A stretch of 47,326 nucleotides of DNA from Thermodesulfobacteriota bacterium (lineage in GTDB: Bacteria > Desulfobacterota > Desulfobacteria > Desulfobacterales > JAUWMJ01). This document shows, piece after piece, positions 34,261 to 43,305 of the stretch (the stretch's first letter is position 1; each line of letters begins with the position of its first letter). The notes below the pieces were generated by a model. It was not told where the DNA came from. It saw only the letters and a list, made by a program, of their open reading frames with translations, and made no database searches. Made by a program: the position numbers and the translations under genes. The stretch covers positions 1 to 47,326 of the forward strand of contig JAXHVO010000104.1 in assembly GCA_034189135.1 (NCBI GenBank). Reading direction: 5' to 3'.

Positions 34261-34817
34261 AATTGCGCTGTATATCTTATAATAAGGACTCATACAATAA
34301 TTAAATTGTATTGAAAAAGCATGGTATGTGGTTATAGTTTGAGGATAATCAAAAGATTTGCTGGTGTACTGTTTACCATATGGTACCCATACAGGCGGAC
34401 CAATACACTCAGACAGTTTACTCAATTTAAAGGGAACATATTCATCAGAAACAAACGGTTGTTTTTCAATCTTAGCTTGGTTCAACCGGGGAATCGCCTA
34501 TTGGGCCGTTACCAGACTTAACAATCTTATCTGGAAATGAGTGTACGGCAGCTATCTCGCTTCAATTAGATTTGAGCCAGCCCCAGAGGACAGAATTCCA
34601 CGGAGGCGTTGATCGTCTCTGCCGGTATGGGTTTAACTGAGCAGATAGGGGGCGTGTAACACACCGATTTCATATGTTAAGTCTGGTAACGGCCCAATAG
34701 GCGATTCCCCGGTCGAACCTTTGGTTTCATGCTTTATTGTAACCAGTCGGGTAGGAAAATTTATGACGACCACTATCACAATCAATTCTAAATAAAGTAA
34801 AACAGGTCCTTAGAAAA
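34261..34817. other. intergenic region with the 336-base repeat
   Basis: 557 bases between the divergent recJ and DUF4911-miaB operon. More than half is the long repeat, copy 1. No gene is seen. Promoters for either operon could not be identified. Confidence 0.55.
34426..34761. repeat. 336-base intergenic repeat with 45-base inverted arms, copy 1
   Basis: Arm 34479-34523 is matched in inverse by 34675-34719 with one mismatch in 45. The inverted core is 241 bases, exactly as in copy 2. Similarity to copy 2 continues about 50 bases left and 42 bases right of the arms. No open reading frame of note. Confidence 0.88.
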
Positions 34818-35045
34818 ATGGTTGAAACGACCAAACAGTATTACCGTGTTGACAGAAAACAAATTTCTTTTTTAAAGTTTATCCTTGAAGCTTATGAAGG
34901 CCTGGCAGTACTCACCACCATCAATGCGGAAAAGGGAATTGTGGTGATCCAAATGGCACCCGGATGCGAAGCTGATGCAGAAATGATTTTACATGATCTG
35001 AAGAAAAGTGTTATGATTGAAAAAATTGCTGCTAAAAATACGTGA
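34818..35045 (+). CDS. DUF4911-family protein
   Basis: A 75-residue protein matching my memory of DUF4911: YYRVDRKQISFLKFILEAYEG followed, in two parts, by LAVLTTI and IVVIQMAPGCE. Proteins of this family often sit directly before miaB in deltaproteobacteria. Function unknown. The stop is five bases before the miaB ATG, so they are co-transcribed. Confidence 0.78.
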   Translation: MVETTKQYYRVDRKQISFLKFILEAYEGLAVLTTINAEKGIVVIQMAPGCEADAEMILHDLKKSVMIEKIAAKNT

Positions 35046-35050
35046 TTTGA

Positions 35051-36502
35051 ATGAAGACCAAATATTTATACATAAATACAATCGGCTGTCAGATGAATGT
35101 GTATGACTCCGACCAGATTGCCAAGAGCCTGAGATTACTCAACTATGAAACGACTGAAAATTTAGGGAAGGCGGACCTGATCATAGCGAATACCTGTGCC
35201 ATACGGGAAAAGGCTGAGCAAAAGGTGTTCAGTTTTTTAGGACGCCTTGCCGGTCTCAAAAGAAAAAAGCCGGGTCTGATTATCGGGGTCGGAGGTTGTG
35301 TGGCGCAGCAGGAAGGCAGCAAAATTTTGCAGCGGGTGCCTTTTGTCGATATTGTTTTCGGGACACATGCCATTCCCCGGCTGGCTGAAATAATCGAGCG
35401 GGTGGAGTCAAAAAAAATCCGTATGGTTGATATCGGCATGACGGAAAAAATTGAAGAGATTGATCCTGTTGCCAATTTAACGGAAAAAAGACCGCAGCAT
35501 GGAAAAGTCTCCGCCTTTGTGACTATTATGCAGGGATGCGATAATTTTTGCACCTATTGCGTGGTTCCCTATGTTCGAGGCAGAGAAGCGAGCAGAAGTC
35601 CTGAAAAAATAGTGAGGGAAATTGAGGGCCTGGTGGATATCGGCGTTCGCGAGGTCACCCTGCTGGGACAGAATGTGAACAGTTACGGGAAAAAGGAAGG
35701 GCTTTGCTCATTTTCCGAGCTTCTTGCCCGAATCAACCAAATTTCCGGTATTTCCAGAATACGATTTACCACATCACATCCAAAAGATCTTTCTGATGAC
35801 CTTATTATGGCCTTTAAAGATAATGAAAAGCTTTGCCGACATATACATTTACCCGTTCAGTCCGGCTCAGACAGGGTGTTAAAAAGGATGAACCGGAAAT
35901 ATACCCGGACGATGTATCTTGAGAAAATAGATAAACTGCGAAATATTTGCCCGGATATTTCAATTACTTCGGATTTTATTGTCGGTTTTCCCGGAGAAAC
36001 CGGCGCAGATTTTAAAGAAACGCTTGATTTAATAACAACCGTGGAATATGAGGGACTGTTTGCCTTTAAGTATTCTGATCGTCCCAATGCGAAGGCCACC
36101 TCATTTACCCAAAAGATTTCGCGCCAGGAAAAAAAAGAAAGATTGAAAAGACTGCTTGATTTGCAGGAAATTATTTCAAGAAAAAAGAATCAGGCACTGG
36201 TGGGGTCAACTCAGGAGATTCTGGTTGAGGGGTTCAGTAAAAAAATGTCTTCTGTTTTTCCCGGGGTAGAGAAAGCCAAAAACAATGATTCTCTTTCCCA
36301 TGATATTCAGTGGACAGGGCGGACCTCAGGCAATAAAATTGTAAACTTTAACTTACAAAAAATTACCGCTTCATACGACGAGTCTTTTATCGGTCGTATG
36401 GTGAACGTTGAAATTGAGAAAGCATTTTCACACTCACTTTGGGGAAGGTACTTAAAGCTTGAACCGACCCCATTGAAAGGAGAAGAAAGTTATGCTGCAT
36501 AA
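35051..36502 (+). CDS. miaB: tRNA-2-methylthio-N6-dimethylallyladenosine synthase
   Basis: A 483-residue methylthiotransferase that adds a methylthio group to the modified adenosine next to the anticodon in tRNAs. The N-terminal cluster is held by C13 (TIGCQMNVYDS), C49 and C83. The radical SAM cluster GCDNFCTYC has C163, C167 and C170, followed by the MiaB hallmark VVPYVRGREASR. The C-terminal TRAM domain carries an insert of about 20 residues (KKMSSVFPGVEKAKNNDSLS), making it longer than the usual 440 or so. It overlaps the next gene by 11 bases. Confidence 0.96.
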   Translation: MKTKYLYINTIGCQMNVYDSDQIAKSLRLLNYETTENLGKADLIIANTCAIREKAEQKVFSFLGRLAGLKRKKPGLIIGVGGCVAQQEGSKILQRVPFVDIVFGTHAIPRLAEIIERVESKKIRMVDIGMTEKIEEIDPVANLTEKRPQHGKVSAFVTIMQGCDNFCTYCVVPYVRGREASRSPEKIVREIEGLVDIGVREVTLLGQNVNSYGKKEGLCSFSELLARINQISGISRIRFTTSHPKDLSDDLIMAFKDNEKLCRHIHLPVQSGSDRVLKRMNRKYTRTMYLEKIDKLRNICPDISITSDFIVGFPGETGADFKETLDLITTVEYEGLFAFKYSDRPNAKATSFTQKISRQEKKERLKRLLDLQEIISRKKNQALVGSTQEILVEGFSKKMSSVFPGVEKAKNNDSLSHDIQWTGRTSGNKIVNFNLQKITASYDESFIGRMVNVEIEKAFSHSLWGRYLKLEPTPLKGEESYAA

Positions 36503-36989
36503 GGTAAGCATAGCGGGCCTGACAGTAGATCCGGCTTCGAACACACCGATTATTATTTTAAAGTCTGAACATAACGATCATACGGTACCCATCTGGATTG
36601 GATTGCTGGAAGCCACGGCCATCGCTTCGGCACTGCAAGGCGTTGCATTTGATCGTCCCATGACGCACGATCTGTTTAAAAATTTTTCAGAAATGTTGAA
36701 TATTGCAGTTTCGAAAGTAGAGGTATGTGATATAAAAGACAGCACTTATTTTGCCAGAATCCATTTTGCTTCCAGGGAAAAGGTTTTCAGTATGGACGCC
36801 CGTCCAAGCGATGCAATTGCCATTGCATTGCGATTTAATGCACCGATCTTTATTGACGATAAAGTAATAGAAAAATCGAAGAGTGGAGATGGTGCTGCGG
36901 AAGTTGTTGACCAGAGCAGTGAAGGAAAAAAATGGGCCGAGTATCTCGAAAAATTATCACCAAAAGATTTTGGTAAATTTAAGGTGTAA
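36492..36989 (+). CDS. bifunctional nuclease domain protein (DUF151)
   Basis: A 165-residue BFN/DUF151-domain protein. The family blocks are all present: PIIILKSEHNDHTVPIWIG, EATAIASALQG, the PMTHDLF motif, and ARPSDAIAIALRFNAPIF. The family was named for nuclease activity in plants; its bacterial role is uncertain. AAAGGAG lies inside the miaB end, upstream of ATG 36492. The operon DUF4911 - miaB - BFN is tightly packed. Confidence 0.88.
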   Translation: MLHKVSIAGLTVDPASNTPIIILKSEHNDHTVPIWIGLLEATAIASALQGVAFDRPMTHDLFKNFSEMLNIAVSKVEVCDIKDSTYFARIHFASREKVFSMDARPSDAIAIALRFNAPIFIDDKVIEKSKSGDGAAEVVDQSSEGKKWAEYLEKLSPKDFGKFKV

Positions 36990-37219
36990 CGACTACGCAC
37001 CTTTTCAAAACCATGCCAACAAACCTTACTGTTTCAGAGCAGCGAATTACCTACCGGGTTTCAAAGTAAATATGGCATGCTATACCTTTCGTGTGACGGG
37101 TTGTCACCCCAGATTATATTAACATAGCCACACGTCGCAGACTATTTCGGCATAAAAACAAATTGTTGAGTAACATCGATCGCAAATTATCAGGATGATG
37201 TTGCCCACGCCAAATTTAT

Positions 37220-38071
37220 ATGATGGTTTTACTCGACCAACCTGCACTTGTTTCCGTTCATGGCGGGCACAGCGGAGAATTCTGTTGTCACGCAAAAGAT
37301 TCTCTGGAAGACATAATCAAAGCTTATATTAAAAGGGGTTTTTCCTGGGTGGGTATAACCGAGCATATGCCCTTTTTGGCTGACGAATTGATGTATCCTG
37401 AGGAAAAAGCGGCCGGCTTTGATGCAAAGGGAACCTATCTAAGATTTTCTAACTATATTTCCACCTGTCGCAAGCTGCAGAAAAAATATTCCTCATCGAT
37501 AAAAATTTATGTGGGCTTTGAAACAGAAACGTTCAGCGGATTCGAACCATTTATTAAAAAACTGATGAAAAATTTTCAACCCGATTACATGGTGGGGTCT
37601 TTGCACCATGTAAGAGATATGGGTTTTGATTATTCCAAACAGCAGTATAATGAGACGGCTCGAATTGTTGGCGGGTTGGAGGCCCTCTATTGCGCGTATT
37701 TTGATCAGCAGTATCAAATGATTAACGCGCTTAAACCGGCAGTGGTCGGTCATTTTGACCTCATCCGTATATTCGATCCGGATTATCAGGCCCGGCTGAA
37801 AAAACCGGAGGTACAAAAACGAATTCAAAGGAACCTTAAGCTGATAAAAAAGTTAGACCTGATCATGGATTATAATCTTCGGGCGTTATATGCAGGGGCC
37901 AGTGAACCCTACCCATCCAGACCAATTCTTCTTCAAGCATTGGATTTAGGGATCGCCGTGGTACCCGGTGATGATTCACACGGAGTCGAAACAGCGGGAA
38001 TGCATGTAAAAGAAGGGATAAAAAATTTACAGGACCTTGGGTTTGATATACAATGGCGGACACCCTGCTGA
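37220..38071 (+). CDS. PHP-domain histidinol-phosphatase-like protein
   Basis: A 283-residue PHP metallophosphoesterase of the HisK type. The N-terminal metal motif is SVHGGHSGEFCCHAKD (H14, H17 and H24), followed by WVGITEHMPF. Y-V-G-FETE and SLHHV add later ligands, and GDDSHG is the C-terminal PHP motif. It probably removes phosphate from histidinol phosphate, though other small phosphoesters are possible. ATG 37220 has no clear ribosome binding site; another ATG follows at once. Confidence 0.85.
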   Translation: MMVLLDQPALVSVHGGHSGEFCCHAKDSLEDIIKAYIKRGFSWVGITEHMPFLADELMYPEEKAAGFDAKGTYLRFSNYISTCRKLQKKYSSSIKIYVGFETETFSGFEPFIKKLMKNFQPDYMVGSLHHVRDMGFDYSKQQYNETARIVGGLEALYCAYFDQQYQMINALKPAVVGHFDLIRIFDPDYQARLKKPEVQKRIQRNLKLIKKLDLIMDYNLRALYAGASEPYPSRPILLQALDLGIAVVPGDDSHGVETAGMHVKEGIKNLQDLGFDIQWRTPC

Positions 38072-38535
38072 TTATTAAATATTATTTTTTTGCTAAATTT
38101 CAATTAGTCAGTATCCTACCGAAAATCCTCAATTAATTTAATTCGCTTCAAGATTTAGTACAATTAATTCGAAAACAAGAGAAAATAAGAGAAAACGCGA
38201 GAATTCAGCAGAAAAAAATATTGCTCATAAATGAGGCTGTAAAGGGAAATAGCTAAAATGGTTTTAAAAAAGGGCTGATTTCAAAAAGGGTTGATTTTTA
38301 AAAGTTTATAGGCCGGTGCAAAAAAAATAATAATAATATAGGCTAAGTATAAAATATTTTACTGACTTTTTGGCAATAATGGAAAACCGGTATAATCATG
38401 TTTGACACAAATAAATCGGTATCATAAATTTCAAAAAAAATTGAAGCGGATTTTTATAAATATTTTTTACCGGCATACGCCGGAGATGGTTCACACCCTA
38501 TCTCCGCTAACTGATGCTTCCAGAATATAACATGC

Positions 38536-38578
38536 ACAACATATTGTGTGATAAACGAATTCATATACAATATATTGT
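38536..38578. promoter_or_regulatory. paired 12-base palindromic operators
   Basis: ACAACATATTGT (38536-38547) and ACAATATATTGT (38567-38578, a perfect palindrome) have centres 31 bases apart, close to three helical turns, so they face the same side of the DNA. The second overlaps the first base of the -35 box. Confidence 0.6.
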
Positions 38579-38607
38579 TGACAAAACCATAAAAAGAGAT
38601 ATATTAT
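38578..38607 (+). promoter_or_regulatory. sigma-70 promoter of the receiver-domain gene
   Basis: Perfect -35 TTGACA (38578-38583), an 18-base spacer, and -10 TATTAT (38602-38607). Transcription would begin near 38614, leaving a leader of about 55 bases. Confidence 0.65.
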
Positions 38608-38669
38608 ACAAAAAGTAAAAAATTTTTAGTCAATACTCAATACCGACCCCACAATATCGAGGATGGCCC

Positions 38670-39041
38670 ATGTGTAAAATTCTTGTTATTGACGATGAAA
38701 AAGTAATCATAAATATAATACAGCAGCTGTTGGAAATGAACGGGTATGATGTGGACACAGCAGGTGATGGGGACGAAGGTATTCAAAAATTTGATAACGA
38801 CTGTTTTGACCTGGTTATTACCGATATATGCATGCCAGGTGTAGATGGTAACGGTGTTGCCAAGCACATACGCGATTCTGCAAAAAAATATGTACCGGTT
38901 ATAGGTATGTCAGGAACCCCCTGGGGATTTGAAGACAAGCGCTTTGATACCATTTTTGAAAAGCCCTTTCAATTAAAGGCCCTCATGAATACAGTGGAAG
39001 AACTTATCCCGCTCAATTCGAAAATAGCCGCGTTGGGTTAA
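38670..39041 (+). CDS. single-domain response regulator (CheY-like)
   Basis: A 123-residue receiver domain with no output domain. The acidic pair is D8 and D9, the phospho-acceptor D52 (VITDICMPG), then S81 (GMSGTP) and K98 (FEKPF). It is a phospho-relay or signalling switch; no histidine kinase is adjacent. GAGG lies about eight bases before ATG 38670. The promoter has paired palindromes, so its level appears to be controlled. Confidence 0.92.
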   Translation: MCKILVIDDEKVIINIIQQLLEMNGYDVDTAGDGDEGIQKFDNDCFDLVITDICMPGVDGNGVAKHIRDSAKKYVPVIGMSGTPWGFEDKRFDTIFEKPFQLKALMNTVEELIPLNSKIAALG

Positions 39042-39076
39042 AACTCAAGTTCCGCACTATTGATTTCCCCCACTTT

Positions 39077-39218
39077 GAGACCTTTGAAAAATGTTCATTT
39101 TTGTTTAAGGTCAAGGAAGGCGAAGATTTTAACCACAGGAATATATAGAATATTTCGAGGATTAAAATCTGAGCCTGACACAGAGATTGGACAAAAAGGG
39201 ACGTTTTGCAAAGGTCTC
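39077..39218. repeat. 142-base inverted-repeat element
   Basis: The arms 39077-39104 and 39191-39218 pair at 24 of 28 positions, starting with GAGACCTTTG and ending with CAAAGGTCTC. An inner AGATTTTAA/TTAAAATCT pair continues the symmetry, so almost the whole element can fold. It lies between two convergent genes and may terminate both. No second copy in the window. Confidence 0.7.
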
Positions 39219-39296
39219 ACTTTCATGGTTGAGAAACCTGAAATGAGATCTGGGGCAATTCCTTTTAAACAACTGCACTTCTGCCCAACTTTGTAA

Positions 39297-40496
39297 TCAA
39301 TATAAAAACCGGCCGTTTTCATAAATACGGATGATTTTGCCCGGTGCAAGGTGGGCGGTCACCGTTTTCTTTTCGGTGTTCACCAGATCCCAGTGGAGGG
39401 CAGAATCGTTGAATCCGAGTTTTTTCTTACGCTCCTTAGACAGGCGCTTTACATCCCCTGAGTATGAGTCTGCATAGGAAGCACCGACTGCGATATGACA
39501 GTTGCCGTACTTTCCGCCGTAGTTTTCATCAAAGAGCGTATTGGCCATGAATAGGCTAATCTTGGAAAACCTTTTGTCTGTAAGGGAAAACTCTCCCAGC
39601 TTGTTTGCCCCTTTATCCATGGACAGCTGATTTTTTACAAAATCTGCTCCTTTGGTCGCACTGATTTTAACCGCCGAGCCTTTTTTAAACTCAAGCCTGA
39701 CATTTTTAACGTAATTGCCGCTTCGGTATGAAGGCTGGTCGGCAAAATAAACCCCGGTGGTTCCTCGCCAGTCAGGAGACAGAAATATTTCAAAACTGGG
39801 TATATTGTGGCCGGACAAGCCTATCCACCTTCTTTTTTCCCCGGGGTAAATGTTGAGATCCACATTTTTCGATTCAATGTGATAAAATTTTACCTTTAAA
39901 CTGTTTAGCCATTTTTTAATGGAAACTGCATTGTTGAATATTTGCTCCCAGTGCGATATAGGAGATGTTTTGTTAAGAAAACAGGAAGTTATTATCTGGC
40001 GCGTATATTCTTTCATAGAGAGGCCGGCATGTTTTGCAAGCTTTTGTGTAGGAAAGATACACAATGTCCATCCGAAAAGTCCCTGCTGTTCACGTTTATC
40101 AAGAATATCACGAAAAACTTTTCTTGAAACGGCCACTTTTCCTATTTTTTTGGGATCAATGTTTTTCAGATGAGTGATCGATTCAGGGGCATGCAAAAAA
40201 ATTGACCCGTTCAGATTTTTATAAAGCTCTTGTTCGCCGGGTGGAATAAAAACAAGCTGTTGGTGATTTGAAAGTTCAAAAAGGTTCTTTTCCATCGTCG
40301 GGCTGGGCATGGTGCGAAGAACCGGATTCAACCCAATATCAAGGAGTTTTGCATGAACTATTTCCGCAAGTCTTATTGAAGGGGCGTTATAACGGATCGC
40401 CACAATGTCGTTTTTTTTAAATTTTGCGGTTCTGGCTTTTTTCATGGCCCATAGCAGGACATCCGCATATCTGTTGAGCTGTTTTTCGGTAAACAT
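39297..40496 (-). CDS. M29-family aminopeptidase
   Basis: A 399-residue metallo-aminopeptidase of the thermophilic M29 type (PepS/AmpS). Metal ligands are visible in family order: NIPSFEIF (Glu), LGEFSL (Glu), GNCHIAVGASY (His, then the catalytic Tyr) and LHWDLV (His and Asp). It removes N-terminal residues from peptides in the cytoplasm. AAGGAG lies just before ATG 40496. It converges on the receiver gene. Confidence 0.9.
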   Translation of the reverse strand: MFTEKQLNRYADVLLWAMKKARTAKFKKNDIVAIRYNAPSIRLAEIVHAKLLDIGLNPVLRTMPSPTMEKNLFELSNHQQLVFIPPGEQELYKNLNGSIFLHAPESITHLKNIDPKKIGKVAVSRKVFRDILDKREQQGLFGWTLCIFPTQKLAKHAGLSMKEYTRQIITSCFLNKTSPISHWEQIFNNAVSIKKWLNSLKVKFYHIESKNVDLNIYPGEKRRWIGLSGHNIPSFEIFLSPDWRGTTGVYFADQPSYRSGNYVKNVRLEFKKGSAVKISATKGADFVKNQLSMDKGANKLGEFSLTDKRFSKISLFMANTLFDENYGGKYGNCHIAVGASYADSYSGDVKRLSKERKKKLGFNDSALHWDLVNTEKKTVTAHLAPGKIIRIYENGRFLY

Positions 40497-40843
40497 GGTT
40501 TCTCCTTTTCATGGTTAATTTTTTTTCAACCACTCACTTGCCGTATTCACCTGTTCTGTAACATTATACCCTTTTAAAATAAAGAAAAATACCAATCATT
40601 ATCCCTAGGGCTGGTGGAAAAATAACTTCAAAAAATAGCGTCGATGTATCCTGTCCGGCTGAGTGGCAAAAACCGGGGATACCTTTGTTATTCATTTATT
40701 TTCGCGTTTTGCCGTCCGGGGGTCTCAACACTTATTATGGTGAATTTTCCCGGTTTTGCTTTTTTATCCAAATTGGGATATAAGGCAATTCAACGTATTG
40801 CCCGATGTGCGTTTTATAATATTCTGGTCGTTAGGGTTTTCAT
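40497..40843. other. intergenic region
   Basis: 347 bases between the divergent aminopeptidase and hydrolase genes. It holds a hairpin at 40646-40682 (GTATCC/GGATAC outer, CCGG/CCGG inner). No gene is seen. Confidence 0.5.
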
Positions 40844-41887
40844 ATGAACATAAAATATGAAAAATCATGGGCTGTCCGGACCATCATTTTGGTATTGGCC
40901 ATAATAATTCTGCTTCTGTCAAAAATCGCCTCCGGTGAATCGATAACCAATTGCCCCATCCAGTTTGAAAGCAATATTGATCAGGTAAAGGAAAAAATGA
41001 AGCCGTTAAATTTTCTGCAACATCCTTTGCATACACCTTTGGAAGTCAGCTATTTTCGTTATTATAATTTTGATTATAAACAAACCAAGCATTTTTGGGG
41101 GACATTTAGTAGTGGTGAAAAAAAAATAGCGGCCCATATTTTTAGACCGGTTGATTCAAAGGGGAGCGTTTTTTTATTGCATGGTTTTTTTGATCATACC
41201 GGGATTATGAAAAATCTTATCCGGCACTGTCTGGACCGACAATATACTGTTGCGGTTTACGATTTGCCCGGCCACGGTTTTTCTTCAGGCCAGAGCCTGA
41301 CCATCAATGATTTTTCCGAGTATGTCATCGTACTGGAGGATTTTATAAAAATGTGTCGGCATGATCTGCCCGGACCGTTTCACCTGATCGGGCACAGCAC
41401 AGGAGGTGCGATTGCCTTTGAATACCTGAACAGTGCCCAGGATTTAATATTTAAAAAGGTCATTCTATTGGCCCCTTTGATTCACTTTACATCATGGAAA
41501 ATGACCAAAGTCGGTTATTTTTTGGCCAGGCCTTTTGTAAAATCCCTGCCGAGAAAATTCAGAAAAAATTCTTCAGATACCGCCTTTCTTAAAAAATACC
41601 GAAATGATCCGCTAAGGACGGAAAGATTTCCCTTAAAATGGTTGGATGCGATTTATAAGTGGGACAGGCGTATAAAAGGGTATAAGTCTGTTTCAAAGCC
41701 GGTTCTGGTCATTCAGGGAACCGGAGACAAAGTGGTTGACTGGAAATATAACCTGGAGTTTTTAGACAAGAAATTATCTAAGTTGGAAGTCAAATGGATT
41801 CAAAACGCAAAACATCAGCTCTTAAATGAAAACGAATCGGTAAAATCGAAAGTTTTACAGATGATCGCAGAGTATCTTGAGGGGTAA
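40844..41887 (+). CDS. membrane-anchored or exported alpha/beta hydrolase
   Basis: A 347-residue serine hydrolase. A hydrophobic segment (residues 11-28) acts as signal anchor or signal peptide. The oxyanion region is LLHGFFDHTG (111-120), the nucleophile S185 is in GHSTG, the acid is in QGTGDKVVD and the histidine in AKHQLLNE. This is the layout of monoglyceride-lipase/lysophospholipase-type enzymes. The substrate is probably a lipid ester but is unproven. ATG 40844 directly follows an intergenic region with no clear ribosome binding site. Confidence 0.85.
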   Translation: MNIKYEKSWAVRTIILVLAIIILLLSKIASGESITNCPIQFESNIDQVKEKMKPLNFLQHPLHTPLEVSYFRYYNFDYKQTKHFWGTFSSGEKKIAAHIFRPVDSKGSVFLLHGFFDHTGIMKNLIRHCLDRQYTVAVYDLPGHGFSSGQSLTINDFSEYVIVLEDFIKMCRHDLPGPFHLIGHSTGGAIAFEYLNSAQDLIFKKVILLAPLIHFTSWKMTKVGYFLARPFVKSLPRKFRKNSSDTAFLKKYRNDPLRTERFPLKWLDAIYKWDRRIKGYKSVSKPVLVIQGTGDKVVDWKYNLEFLDKKLSKLEVKWIQNAKHQLLNENESVKSKVLQMIAEYLEG

Positions 41888-42408
41888 ACGCCAACAGGGA
41901 TCGGCGGCAGCTGTCCGGGGATTCGGTTTACCTGTTAGGGGTGACGATTTTTTCATCGTTTAAAACGGAATATATTCATGGGAAATAAACAGTCATTTTT
42001 CAATCTTAGCTCGGTTCGACCGGGGAATCGCCTATTGGCCCGGTACCAGACATAACAATCTTATCTATGAATGAACATGCGGCAGCTATCTCGCTTCAAT
42101 AAGATTTGAGCCAGCCCCAGGGGAAAGAATCCCACGGCGGCGCTGATCGTCTCTGCCTGTATCGGTTTAACCAAGAAGACAGGGGGCGTGTAGAATTCCG
42201 ATCTCAGTTGTTATGTCTGGTACCGGGCCAATAGGCGATTCCCCGGTCAAACCTTAGGTTTGCTTCATCGTTGTGCACAGTCGGGCAGGAAAATTAATAA
42301 GAAACAGCATATTCGGGAATAATTCTTTGGTGGGATCGCGGACCCAGGATCCAGTTGCCCGTCATTTGCGGTGGTTAGCCTGTTGGCATCTGGACGTGAA
42401 TATTTACT
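41888..42408. other. intergenic region with the second 336-base repeat
   Basis: 521 bases between convergent hydrolase genes. It is mostly repeat copy 2, preceded by a GGTAAAC/GTTTACC hairpin at 41883-41942. No gene is seen. Confidence 0.55.
41959..42295. repeat. 336-base intergenic repeat with 46-base inverted arms, copy 2
   Basis: The inverted arms 42013-42058 and 42208-42253 have one mismatch in 46, around a core of the same 241-base length as copy 1, in the same orientation. Three arm positions differ from copy 1, and each is changed on both arms so that pairing is kept. Confidence 0.88.
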
Positions 42409-43206
42409 TCAGCATAACCGGTCTGCAAGAGCCTTAACCGCGGTCATATATTCTGTCAGACCGTGTATGAAAATGTCATTGTGATTCGCCCCGGGAATTT
42501 TCAGCAAGGTTTTGTCGGATGCGCTGCATGCATTATACAGGGTTTCTCCATGAGAAAAAGGTATGATATGATCTTGCGTAGCGTGGATAATTAAGACCGG
42601 CTTGTCAAAGGTTTTGATTTTGTCCACGTTTTGAAAGCCTGTCTTTTTTTTAAAACCGATCATTTCCGCATCAATACCCAAAGTTTGCAACAAAGGCTCG
42701 GTCCAGGCAAATCCGCTTTCTAAAATAAGCCCGCTGATGTCCGCTTTATGGCGGTCAGCAATTTCCAGAGCCGGCGCACTTCCGAGAGATCTGCCCATAA
42801 CAATCATAGGGCCGGTGTAACCATGTTTAACTAGCCAGTTGTTGACGAAGTGAAATATGGTATGGGAGTCATGCATCATGGCTGCAACGGTGGGCCTGCC
42901 GGTGGACCTGCCGTAACCTCTGTAATCTACAGGCAAAAAATTAATTCCCATTTTATTATACAAGGGGCCGAGATCGTTATAATCTGCAACGATTTCACCG
43001 TTTCCATGAAAAAAGAGGATATTCGAACCCTGTTTTTCTGCCATATGAAAACGGGCACCTATTTTATCATCTTTTTCAACCGGAATCATGATATCTATAC
43101 CGTGGGTCCCGGTTTCGCTGGTTTTTACTTCCCCTCTCGGATGGAATAAGGCCATTAAGATCTCAGGCCGATCCAGGGATGTATAGCTAGTTGAGTGTAT
43201 GCTCAT
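42409..43206 (-). CDS. alpha/beta hydrolase
   Basis: A cytoplasmic serine hydrolase of 265 residues. HGNGE forms the oxyanion region, DYRGYGRS follows, and the nucleophile is in MGRSLGSAPALE. The catalytic acid is in THATQDHIIPFSHG-type sequence and the histidine in GANHNDIF. The family includes peptidases and esterases (BAAT/ABHD17-like layout). The frame is open upstream to a TTG at 43287, but ATG 43206 fits the domain better. It lies 99 bases downstream of the cyclase gene. Confidence 0.83.
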   Translation of the reverse strand: MSIHSTSYTSLDRPEILMALFHPRGEVKTSETGTHGIDIMIPVEKDDKIGARFHMAEKQGSNILFFHGNGEIVADYNDLGPLYNKMGINFLPVDYRGYGRSTGRPTVAAMMHDSHTIFHFVNNWLVKHGYTGPMIVMGRSLGSAPALEIADRHKADISGLILESGFAWTEPLLQTLGIDAEMIGFKKKTGFQNVDKIKTFDKPVLIIHATQDHIIPFSHGETLYNACSASDKTLLKIPGANHNDIFIHGLTEYMTAVKALADRLC

Positions 43207-43305
43207 CTCTATATTTATGTTGCTGCTTCGACTCGAGACCGTCGAAAAGTGTTTTTTCAAATGTCTGAGCCGGAAACCCGTATCCAAACCCTTTGTGCTG
43301 ATGAT

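Larger units (their letters stand above)
38072..38669. other. long intergenic region before the receiver gene
   Basis: 598 AT-rich bases with no gene. The promoter and two matching palindromes at its right end are listed separately. A TATAAT at 38391 has a TTGGCA only 15 bases upstream, so it is a weak second candidate promoter. Confidence 0.55.

Noticed and set aside
34261-34485. N-terminal extension of recJ through the 336-base repeat
   Set aside because: The extension has no RecJ features and lies partly in repeat sequence; the length from 34260 matches the family.
34479-34500. tRNA T-arm-like GGTTCRACC sequence at the repeat arm
   Set aside because: No acceptor, D or anticodon arms could be drawn around it; it is just the arm of the inverted repeat.
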